Source of the DNA: Archegozetes longisetosus
Taxonomy: Eukaryota; Arthropoda; Arachnida; Sarcoptiformes; Trhypochthoniidae
Direction of reading: 5' to 3'
DNA: 64,000 bases
Assembly: GCA_018873245.2 (NCBI GenBank)
Contig: JAEMBT020000001.1
Coordinates: 13,344,220 to 13,408,219, forward strand
The notes beneath the pieces were generated by a model, which saw only the letters and a program-made list of their open reading frames with translations, ran no database searches and was not told the origin of the DNA. The position numbers and the translations under genes were made by a program. Positions 47,144-58,891 of this stretch are shown in pieces. Position 1 is the stretch's first letter. Each line of letters starts with the position of its first letter.

Positions 47144-50100
47144 CAGTCCTTATTATATGTAACTTAAGTAACTTGAATAATCAAATATTTAAGATATATA
47201 CACTGTTTGAACACTCTCTTTATATTGTAATATGTATTTTTTCAAAAGTTGATAGAGAACTTACTATAGGAAAGCCTTATTAAACATTTAGCGGAATTGA
47301 GAATCACGATTTAGCAACGATAGTTTCTGTTGAAGATAATTGCAATGAAAATAGCCGATACGATGGTTCAATATTTTACGACTGATTCAACATCTCGATA
47401 GCTATGGCATTTAGTGTTATATACATAATAATAAATTAAATATCTAAGTTAATGTTAAATATAGGATTCACTCATTGAAACCACTCGTGAAAATATAGAG
47501 CATTGGATCATACTTTTTATTTTGATTATCTTGATGATCTTCTTGATGATTATCTTTGATTATCTTGATGATCTTCAACATAACAAAGTATTGTTCAGAA
47601 AAAATTGTATCTTTATTTTTGATTCTGCGGAGTGTTCGGCCACCCATTGAAATAAGCATTTCGTAATTCATTTCATCGTTGAGATAAAAGCGATCTCAAT
47701 AGCAATTCTTTTTATCTTATTTCACAGAAATAAATTTACTAAATCAGTGATCTTTCGATATTTTGAAAAATTGTTCAACAATTCAATTTTAAAACCTGAA
47801 AGTTATGACACAAGAATTTCGATGAAAATCTACATGAGTTTATGAGCCATATTCTGAGTTCTTTTAAGCTCGATCTCGACTCAAGTTAGACTAGAAACAC
47901 AAATTTTGATAGCACCAGGTCTAATTTGAGTCGAGATCGAGCTTAAGAAAAAGCTCAGAATATGACTCTATATGCTGTGAGATTTTATTTAACATAAAAA
48001 AGAGAAATATATCTCTTAAAACTTTTACGGTTATGCAAATTGTACTATTGATATGTTACACCACGAAATAAGGTTGGTTTAAAATGGGTTCAAATATATG
48101 ATTCCTAATAAGTTCAGAGCTTACTATAAGATTTCCATTAATATACAAGGCAAATTAGTTAATAAGAGACACTTTTCTCTTGATCTTTTAGTTATTGAAT
48201 AATTAAAAGTTGCTTCTTTTTCTTTACTCAGTTTCTCAGCAAATGTTAGTACTGATATCCATACGACCAAAAGATCTGTTACATAGTCTGAATTCATTCA
48301 ATATGTTAATTTGTTCAAACTTTACTCTCATTTTATTTAAAAACTTCTCGATCATATTAACCCTAATAGCATAAAATCTTTTCCATCTTTCAAATAAAAA
48401 GATTTTAACAGTTATTTCAGAAAAAATTATTCGCATAGCTTAAATTCATTCTTAGATTTTATATAATTTAATATAAGCCTTTTTCTGATACCAAACCCCA
48501 TTTCATATTTTAATTAAAATATCTTTTTCTGATAGTGTATTAATTAATTATTGATTGAGTAATAATCTATCGCAGAGTTCTATTGAATTATCCGAATACT
48601 TATCACTATTAATTAATTCTATGACAGCATGAAATGTTTAGCAAAACTTTTAAATAATAATTTCAAAATATGTTCCAGAATTAGAGATATTCTTTTTCAG
48701 CCACAAACAACTTTGGATATGATTTAATATTTGTGTCGTAGATAGCTTAATTCAAACAGGCATTTACAATAAAATCTTTAAGTGGTCGAAAATATCAAAA
48801 CGAATACTAATGTACCTTTTATGAACAATCATTTTTATGAAAGATGTGAATCAAAAGTATTTGTAGGAATAAAATAAATTAAGGAAACTGACTCAATTTT
48901 ACAACAAATTAGTTTGTGCTATTTTGAGTAAATTATAAATAAGTGAAGTAATTGTGCTCACTATTGAATTGATGAAAAATTTTACTTCACGAAATAATCA
49001 TTTGGAAATCAAATCCTCTCTTAATTGGATATTATTTAGTAAAATGACATTTTAAACATGATCTTTTCATTTAATTTAATGTTAATTGAAAATTAGTTTT
49101 AGAAACTTTTAAACATATTCTTTGAGTAACCTTTCGACTATGGCTTAAATTATTTTTCAAAGGAAAATAGTAGAATTTAATAAGTTTTGAAGATGTTCAT
49201 ATTTATCCCAAAGTTTTTTTATAAATTTACAAAACATATCCTATCGAATGTGATTTTTAAATTAAAAATATGTTCAATATTTTAAATAGTACTTTAAAAT
49301 GCAAACAATTTGGATGAGAAGTGAATCACAAATCTCATTAATGTAGTGAATTACAATTTTGGTAACTAGAGCTGTGATCGGTAACATAATAATTCCCAGT
49401 CACTGTCTAACTATCAATTAATGACCATGATGACATCTTTACGAGTATTTGCTCACAATCGGGTCTTCTACTATAGCGATTTGAAACCATAGCAGCAATT
49501 AAATCATATATTTTTCTATAATTTGACATCAATTGACTTGATCCGTGATAATCTCTAAAATGGATATCATTTTAACAGATAATTCGTAATAAAACACTAT
49601 TTAAACCAAATTTTTGACTTCATACCTATTAAGGTCAATAAAGAATAGTTCTTGTAGAATGACACCTAAACTATAAATGTCAGCTTTTGTGTCAAAGTTT
49701 GTCAACATATGTACTTCTGGTGCCATATATCCCATACTTCCTATACCAGTTGAATGTGTATGGCTACAAAATTCATGAGATGCTACCAAACTAAAATCAG
49801 CTATTTTTGGAGTGATTTTATTCTCTGAATATTTTAAGAGTATATTTGGTGGCTTTAAATCTCGATGAATAATATTTATTTTGTGCAAATAATTAACACC
49901 TTCCAAAATATCATTAAATATTTTAAACGCTTCTTGAAAACCTGATTCAGTTAGTAATCCATCCTCAATATAATTTTTATCACGTCTTTTGATAAAATCT
50001 CTTAAATTTTCATCACATAATTCCATTTGAATATAAAGACAATCATTGAAATCAAGTTTTTCTATCCAACTAAACTTGTATTGGACTATGAACTCGTGAC

Positions 50101-52620
50101 TTAGTTGAGCCATGTTTCTAGGCTCTGATAAATGATTTACACCGTATTCATTATGAATCACCACTCTCTTAATACAATAATACTGTTGATCCAATTTATG
50201 CTGAGCCTTCAAAGTTTCACCAAAACCTCCTTTGCCTAATTTACTGATTTCAATGAAATCTTCTCTATATCTTGATACAATTAGATTTTTCGTCTTGATT
50301 TTCAATATAGAATAAACAAATGTTTTTTCGTAATAATCACAATTTCTCTCCAAATTTTGTATTTCTCTGTCCGTATTGAGTCCTTTCCCATCGCGTGCCC
50401 ATAAATGCTTTTCTGCTAGAATTTCATCGCAGTTCGGTCTTTTCTCGAAACTCTCTTTCTCTTTCGGACAATAATACTTCATTCTGTTGACAAGTTTTCC
50501 ATTCTCCACATAATTCAAATTAAGAATCGGTGACAAACTTTTTTGTTTGCTAAAAAACAAGATACTTTAATAATAAGGGTTTTGGTTAGAGATAATTCGA
50601 CAATATACCCAAAATGTTTTACTCTAAATATCTTCTCCATCATAACACCTAAACTATAGACGTCAGCTTTTGTGTTATGATGCTCTTTATCTTCAATTTC
50701 TGGAGCTACGTAAGTAATGTCTGTAGTTACTGGATCATGAATTTGATCATCAGAACTATGACGTGTTATTAATCCGAAATCACCAATTTTTAGGCATCTA
50801 TAATCTCTACTCTTCGATACTAAGATGTTTGTTGGCTTCAAATCTCTGTGAACTATCTTTACTAATTCGTGAAGATATTTAACAGCCTCAAGAATTTCTA
50901 TAAATAATTCGCTGAATATAAAGTAAACAAATTCACTCAAGATTTCATTCGTTTGTAGAGAAAATAAGCGATCTGTTTCATTGATGACATCTTGTAAAGT
51001 TCCAGAACATAATTCCATCTGAATATATAATGACATGCTATCCTTATAAATTGGAAATTCATTACTCTCATCAATATCATGTTCAAACCAGGCAGTATTA
51101 TACCCAACAATGCACGAACTGTTAAGTCCAGCTAAGGTTCTGATTTCTCTTAGAAGCTTTTCTTTATCATCTTTTTCTTTGATAGGAATTTTTTTGATGG
51201 CGAAAACTCCCTCATCAAACTTATTCTGAACTTCATATACAATCCCAAAGCTTCCACTACCAATAGTTTTAGGGATACCAAATTCTCTAAGACATTTACC
51301 ATTTCTTATGAAAGTTTCATTTGAATGCTGAAAGTTTTTAACAGCTTCATATGTAATCTGATAGAAGTACGCAAATATGTCATTGAATGATAAGAATGAT
51401 ATAAATTCAGGTGTATTTATAGAATGTTCTCTACATTTTCCCCACACATAAAGCTTTCCATCATCCGATGAAGCCATTGAAGTGTGAAACCTAAAGCTTG
51501 CTGCTATGTTATTAAACTTTACTTCATTTTCTAGTTTTATGGGTGTGGGCTGATCTATCAAGTTACCATTGCCTAGTTGTCCGAATTCATTAGATCCGAA
51601 AGCATATATATATCCATTACTAGACAATAGTAATGTATGTTCTGAACCACAGACAAGTTTATCGATTCGTTCATTAATGCCTATTAAAAGCTTTGGTTCA
51701 AATGATGATTGGCATCCACTTATACCCAGTTGTCCATGACTATTATCTCCCCAAACATATATGTTACCGTTTTTTGTTAGTACTATCGAATGCCTGCTAC
51801 CACAAGAAATAAGATCTATTTTCTCATCGTCGAATTTATCGAGTTTGGTTGGTTCCAACAGACTTTTATTTTCACCAGAAATACCAATTTGTCCGGATTC
51901 ATTGCTTCCCCAGACGTATAATTCAAATCTCTCATTGAGAGCTAATGAATGATTAGAACCACAACTAATGTTAATAATGTTTTCATTAATCAAACAGTGA
52001 ATGACATTTGGTTTATTATAATTATTATCTATATGACCGTTTCCAAGCTCTCCAGATTTATTGAAACCCCAACTGAAAAGGCGTCCGTTACTTGTTCTCG
52101 CAATCACATGAGTTAAACCACTAGTGATATCAGTTATTTCCTTTCCACTCAATTCCTTTACGAGTACTGGTGGTTTCAATAGTTTATTAAAATCCAGTCG
52201 AATGGTTCCGTGAATGTCGCACTCAAACTCATAGAACTTATCTTCTGCTGTTAGAGTATAAACGCCAAGTCGAGATACAAATAGAAGTTTATTATTTCTC
52301 ATGAAATCGGGTATTTGTTGTATCAAAATTCTATAATTTCCTAGAATATCCTCCATGATTTAGTTCTAATATTCCTCAACAAATGTCAAACAATATAATC
52401 TTAATATTGATTATTGACTCCCGACAATATCTTTATTGATAGAATCAATTAATAGTATTTTCTCCTGAGAACTCTGAAATGAAAATAAGGTTTATTTAGA
52501 GCATTATAGGTCTGAATGAGGTACTTTAATAGAAGCCTATTGTTTATCATCAGAAATTTGTATGAGATTTTATATTATCGAATCGAATGATAAAATGTAA
52601 TTTTTCAGCATTAAATATTG
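47144..52620 (-). repeat. giant inverted repeat, right arm (5.48 kb)
   Basis: Reverse complement of 38827-44315. It carries the second RCC1/double-kinase gene on the minus strand and its 3' flank (47144-49406, no gene). The hairpin repeat recurs at 47844-47969. Confidence 0.93.
49407..52356 (-). CDS. RCC1-repeat protein with two PEK/PKR-like kinase domains, arm copy 2
   Basis: Exons 52356-50609, 50549-49626 and 49554-49407 give 939 residues, same architecture and splice sites as the copy at 39098. All kinase-1 motifs are intact (GSGSFG, AIK, HRD, DFG, APE). Kinase 2 again has DFS. Relative to copy 1, exon 1 carries scattered silent and replacement changes and a one-residue loss near HEL-VKIVHRD. 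The linker has six changed codons and exon 3 fourteen, all altering the amino acid, while intron 2, the ~700 bp before it and the 3' flank are identical or nearly so. Both copies therefore look functional and under differing selection. Confidence 0.87.
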
Positions 52621-52746
52621 GGCACCGCTTTAGAATATGGCCTGGAAGCGATTGTGGCGACACATATGTAGGGTGATAGCACATGACTAGTGGAGTCCAA
52701 CGAGGTATATATCAAGTGTACCGGATGAGGGGTTCGTGAGATATAA
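52621..52746. other. 126-bp unique spacer between two palindromes
   Basis: GC-richer than its surroundings (GGCACCGCTTTAGAATATGG, GCGATTGTGGCGACAC, TGTACCGGATGAGGGG). No ORF, and no tRNA fold that I can see. Confidence 0.6.
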
Positions 52747-54479
52747 TCAAAAATTTAGAAAGGGAAAGTAGTACATATATGTTCGATACATAGTTGAGCC
52801 ACGCTTGAAGCGTAGAACTTGGGGCATATCCACTAACTTTTGCCACGCCTACCAAAGTTCGCATTTAATATATATTCTTCAGTGTATTTTATGTAGGAAA
52901 TTTGAATATTTTTAATCTCTTAACTATTATCACTACTACAATTTGCTATGAAATGCTTCCCTATTAGCGTTGGAAATTTTCTGAAAAATTTTCTAAAAAT
53001 ATTTCTTTGCTTGAGGTTCACATAAGCTTTAGAGATAAATGCTTTAGATCGAGTTCAGATTATACACCGTCGTATGGATATCAGTACTAGTAATAGATGA
53101 GAACCATGCAAGGAAATAAAAGCCATTTTATTTATTCAATGACTGAAAGACAGAGAGGAAGTGTCTTTTATTAATTGATTTGCCTTATATTTTAAAGGAA
53201 ATCTTATGGTAAACTCTGAACTTTATTAGAAACTAAATATTTGAATCCATTTTAAAACAGCTTAATTTCGTCATCGATCATGTTAATAGTATAATTAGCA
53301 TGACTGCAAAAGTTTTAAGATTTATACTCAAATCATTCGTTTCAATAAATAATCTCGTTAGACACAATGCATTTGTTATGATTATTAGTTATCAAAGAGA
53401 TAAAAAAAGATCATGATTGTCACTGAGAAAAAAATTGAAAAATACGACAAATAGTTCGTAAGTAACTATGTTAAAGACGTTAAAATGAATCAAGGATTCG
53501 TATAGAGAGTGAATCAATGATGGAACGATTTTGAATTTTAATTAAAATAATGAAACGATAAAATAATACTTAATTTGAAATCTAGTTGTGTGATAAGGAA
53601 TAAGCTAAAAAATGTTTAAACTTTACAAAAATTTCGTTTTCAAATATTCTTATTTTTCTTGATAATTTTTATCGCTTATGATTCATTTTAAAAGCTATAT
53701 ATATCAAGATAACAGAAATAAACTATAATATAATTTCTTATCATTAACTAATTCTCGTTACTTATATTATAATCGTTTAGCAAAATCCTCTTTATTTTTA
53801 TATAATTACTGCTGAAAATATTAAGTTTTTAGACAATAGGAATATACCAAGTTGTGATAAGTACTCGCATAATCTTATAAATCTTTGACTGTGAATTAAA
53901 GCTCAATCAATAAATGATGTTCTGATTTTTTAATTTTCAAAAATAGCCATTTCGAATTTTAATTAAATATTTCTCTAATTAAAACGATTTCAACCAAGTC
54001 ATTCAGAAATTAGTTCCTCTATAAAGTAAGCACTCAATTCTTAAGCAATAAAAGCTTTATTCTTCAAACTAATTTTAAGCTAAAAAACTTTTCAAATAAA
54101 AGATAGTCAAATAGATCAAAGGCAAAACGAAATTGAACTTACGAAACAGATAAAAGTAGTAAAACTGAATCCAAGAAACGCATTAAAACACTTTGCTTGG
54201 AATATCAGTTTAAACTCACCAATACTTCTTGGTATTAAAAGTGAAAGCATCGATTAGAGACTATATATAGTATTTCAGACCTTTGAAATCCGCCTAGTAA
54301 TTAATCATTGAATCACTGCCAGAAATAGTTAGATATAGAAATCACGCATGGAGATCACATATTAAATACTTTTTACTCTGTTTATCTTAAATCTCTAGCT
54401 GTTGTTTATGACTTCTTGATGCCTAATAATTAAACAGCCTTGAATCGTCTGAAATAAGTTATTTTGTAAGTTTGTAACG
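52747..54479. repeat. second palindrome, left arm (1733 bp)
   Basis: Mirrored at 54861-56592 with a 381-bp spacer (54480-54860). The stretches I compared are identical and the lengths differ by one base. No gene inside. 53070-53340 is a diverged copy of the kinase 3' flank at 43190-43450. Confidence 0.93.
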
Positions 54480-54860
54480 AACGTACAACTAAACAGAAGA
54501 AACTTTTAATACTTAATGAAAAGAAATTTGTTATTAGCTTAAGCAGTGGTCGCAATAATTGATAAACTTGAAAGAAAGCTGTTTATGAGCCTAACTTATG
54601 AGACTATATAAAATGTTAATATAAAGTTGATTTAAAAAGAACCACCTTCAGTTAGTGAGCAATAAAAGATTCTCACTTTCAATAAGTTTGAAGTATAGAG
54701 TTTCCAAATATTAAGTCAAATAAAGCATAATTGAAGTTAAACATATTGAATAAAAGCAACTAAATTGAATCCGAGAAAAAAGTTAGAAACAGTTTGCTTT
54801 GAACATGAATTTTGACTCACAAATATTTTTGTTAACTGAAGTTAAAGAATTAATTACAGA
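54480..54860. other. spacer of the second palindrome
   Basis: AT-rich, non-coding, no further symmetry seen. Confidence 0.6.
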
Positions 54861-56592
54861 CGTTACAAACTTACAAAATAACTTATTTCAGACGATTCAA
54901 GGCTGTTTAATTATTAGGCATCAAGAAGTCATAAACAACAGCTAGAGATTTAAGATAAACAGAGTAAAAAGTATTTAATATGTGATCTCCATGCGTGATT
55001 TCTATATCTAACTATTTCTGGCAGTGATTCAATGATTAATTACTAGGCGGATTTCAAAGGTCTGAAATACTATATATAGTCTCTAATCGATGCTTTCACT
55101 TTTAATACCAAGAAGTATTGGTGAGTTTAAACTGATATTCCAAGCAAAGTGTTTTAATGCGTTTCTTGGATTCAGTTTTACTACTTTTATCTGTTTCGTA
55201 AGTTCAATTTCGTTTTGCCTTTGATCTATTTGACTATCTTTTATTTGAAAAGTTTTTTAGCTTAAAATTAGTTTGAAGAATAAAGCTTTTATTGCTTAAG
55301 AATTGAGTGCTTACTTTATAGAGGAACTAATTTCTGAATGACTTGGTTGAAATCGTTTTAATTAGAGAAATATTTAATTAAAATTCGAAATGGCTATTTT
55401 TGAAAATTAAAAAATCAGAACATCATTTATTGATTGAGCTTTAATTCACAGTCAAAGATTTATAAGATTATGCGAGTACTTATCACAACTTGGTATATTC
55501 CTATTGTCTAAAAACTTAATATTTTCAGCAGTAATTATATAAAAATAAAGAGGATTTTGCTAAACGATTATAATATAAGTAACGAGAATTAGTTAATGAT
55601 AAGAAATTATATTATAGTTTATTTCTGTTATCTTGATATATATAGCTTTTAAAATGAATCATAAGCGATAAAAATTATCAAGAAAAATAAGAATATTTGA
55701 AAACGAAATTTTTGTAAAGTTTAAACATTTTTTAGCTTATTCCTTATCACACAACTAGATTTCAAATTAAGTATTATTTTATCGTTTCATTATTTTAATT
55801 AAAATTCAAAATCGTTCCATCATTGATTCACTCTCTATACGAATCCTTGATTCATTTTAACGTCTTTAACATAGTTACTTACGAACTATTTGTCGTATTT
55901 TTCAATTTTTTTCTCAGTGACAATCATGATCTTTTTTATCTCTTTGATAACTAATAATCATAACAAATGCATTGTGTCTAACGAGATTATTTATTGAAAC
56001 GAATGATTTGAGTATAAATCTTAAAACTTTTGCAGTCATGCTAATTATACTATTAACATGATCGATGACGAAATTAAGCTGTTTTAAAATGGATTCAAAT
56101 ATTTAGTTTCTAATAAAGTTCAGAGTTTACCATAAGATTTCCTTTAAAATATAAGGCAAATCAATTAATAAAAGACACTTCCTCTCTGTCTTTCAGTCAT
56201 TGAATAAATAAAATGGCTTTTATTTCCTTGCATGGTTCTCATCTATTACTAGTACTGATATCCATACGACGGTGTATAATCTGAACTCGATCTAAAGCAT
56301 TTATCTCTAAAGCTTATGTGAACCTCAAGCAAAGAAATATTTTTAGAAAATTTTTCAGAAAATTTCCAACGCTAATAGGGAAGCATTTCATAGCAAATTG
56401 TAGTAGTGATAATAGTTAAGAGATTAAAAATATTCAAATTTCCTACATAAAATACACTGAAGAATATATATTAAATGCGAACTTTGGTAGGCGTGGCAAA
56501 AGTTAGTGGATATGCCCCAAGTTCTACGCTTCAAGCGTGGCTCAACTATGTATCGAACATATATGTACTACTTTCCCTTTCTAAATTTTTGA
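54861..56592. repeat. second palindrome, right arm (1732 bp)
   Basis: Reverse complement of 52747-54479. The outer end is CTAAATTTTTGA, after which similarity stops abruptly. Non-coding. Confidence 0.93.
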
Positions 56593-56871
56593 AAGGGGTA
56601 TGCTCAGCTCCGAGGAGCGGGCATGCTATCTTTTATTAATGGGCAGTCTAATGGTATATGTGGTATGAGCGTGATCCTTCCCAATAAGACGTAGCAATAT
56701 AATAATAATATAACTGATTTTTCAATGATGTTTATAAATGTTCGATAGCCCTTGAATGAAAATAGTTTGATTCAAGCAAAATAGACACAGAAGTATTTAA
56801 ATGAAAATAATATCTTTAAAATTCGTAATCTTTCTATAATATAGGGTCAAACTTATATTCTTTCATGAAAA

Positions 56872-58891
56872 ATGGAGCAACAATGTAACCGAATGAGCTT
56901 TGTGAAACAGCTTCATGAGTTTTGCTCGAAAATAAAATTAGATGGCGAATTTTTTGAAGCATTAAAGAATCACTCAAATTCAGATTATATAGATTCTGTT
57001 AAGGTTTCAAAATACTAAGAGTTGTTTATAAAATTTAATATATCTGATTTCTTCCTCCCAGAAATTTGAAGGTAATGAAGCGGCACAGAAAGTTTTCATT
57101 TTTCTAGAATTTACAAGAGGAAGAGGGCCTACTAAAGAATTAGTCAAAATATTGAGAGATATTGAGCAAAACTATTGCGCGAATACTTTGGAAACTTTTA
57201 ATAGTTCGCTTCCATATGAAGATTTTGGCAATGAAATAAAAATTCCAGTAACAAAAACATTAGATTGGAAATCCAATCAAACGCTTGCATATCCGATGGA
57301 AGCGGATCCGAGAGGAAAGTGCATACTGATCAACAATATATATGGAGTGCTGGATTCATTTAGGTACAATAGTGTATTCGAACAGTGCTATTTTGAAGTC
57401 GATTGGGAGAATTGGCAAAATAAAAATGCTGTGGACATTTTATTCAAGTTGACTGAGTTATCAACAAATGAAAGTTTAAAAAAGCATGATGCGTTAATTG
57501 TTATGTTTGTTTGTCATGGGCAGGATGAGAATATTCTTGGGTTCGATGGAATGCCTTTAAGTATTCAAACGATAGTAAATTTATTCTCAGAGGATAACTG
57601 TAAAGCTTTGCAAAGAAAACCGAAAATATTCATTTTCAACTGCTGCCGAATAAGTAATTTTTTAAATAATCATTCATTAGCAATAATAATTTCAAATTCA
57701 GCCTATTCGAATTATCAAATACAGTTCATTAACATTATTTTTATCATTGACTAAATTAGTGTACGATAATCAAAATTAATTACATGAAACTTTCAATTAC
57801 AATATATATTGATTTTACAATACATATAGAACTTGGTTTGTTCTGATTAAATCAAGTATTAGCCCAATTTAAAAACAAAGTAAGTTAAGCCCTTATTTCA
57901 GACACTGATCCAATTATGACTCTCAGGGAGATAACCAAATACTAAAATCTCCATACGGAACCATTGCATATTTAATTTAATCTTAGCTTTCAAATGATTA
58001 GCTAAATTTTCCCTTTCAAAATTCATTCCTCTGGCTATCATTTGTTTAATAGTAAAACATATGACACATTTGATATTTTCTGATATACTTTCATATTAAA
58101 AGGAATAATTTTATAGTTAAAAAGCGAACTCGAACATCAGGTTCATAATATTTATATATACAGCAGTATAGGTTAAATATGCGTTAAATATTTGTTAGCA
58201 TCAAAAATCCTTGCATTGAGTGTGCACATAATTAATAATTTAGGGTCTCTACTTCAAAATAAGTACTAATATGTTGGTGCGTAAGGATGAATATGTAATA
58301 AGTATTAATATGTCGCTTTAATGATGTTGATGTAAATAATTATTTCAATATTTATATTGTTCAATACAGAATCTGAGGCCCGGATTAAAAATGAAGTGAA
58401 AGGTGAAGTAAAGTTCAAAAAATTGGATTCAATTAGTGAAGAATGGCAGAAAAATAACAAACATACTTTAATTTGCTACGTTTGCTATGAAGGTATTTAC
58501 AGCAATTACGTAATAAGTGAATTTTATTTAATTGTTTGTTCTCTTTTTAAATCAGGAGAATCTGTATTTTTCGATCCTGGTGACATGACTGATTTCTGTA
58601 AGAATTTCACTAAAGTGATAGCACGACATGCATGTACTGATAGTTTAGAAGAACTACTAAAAAGAGTAAGTTATTTAAATGCCATTTAGATAGTTTTCGC
58701 TTTTAAATAATGACCGTTTCCTGTGATAACTGTAATTTTAATCTGCCTTTAAATTTGATGACTCAAAGTTAATTTTGTTTTATCTCATTTTTGAAAAGGT
58801 ATGCTTATTGATGGAAGATTCACCGCCTGACATTAGACTCCTAAAATCGAGTAGACAAATCTATTTAAACCCAGGATATCCAATAAAATGA
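56872..58891 (+). CDS. CARD-caspase, intact and most diverged copy
   Basis: Exons 56872-57003, 57062-57653, 58370-58492, 58556-58665 and 58799-58891 join in frame to 349 residues with the same intron phases as the copy at 34895. Intron 2 is long (716 nt), the others 58-133 nt. The CARD starts MEQQCNRMSFVKQLHEF. p20 has DPRGKCILINN, catalytic His196 (VCHGQDE) and Cys239 (FNCCRIS). p10 has LICYVCYEG, FCKNFTKVIARHACTDSLEEL and the tail SSRQIYLNPGYP. As in the paralogue, the R-x-G-x-x-x-D segment is missing, and the SWR position is replaced (here even the SW is gone: GESVFF). AATAAA occurs at 59027. Lack of frame damage in so divergent a copy implies purifying selection. Confidence 0.85.
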
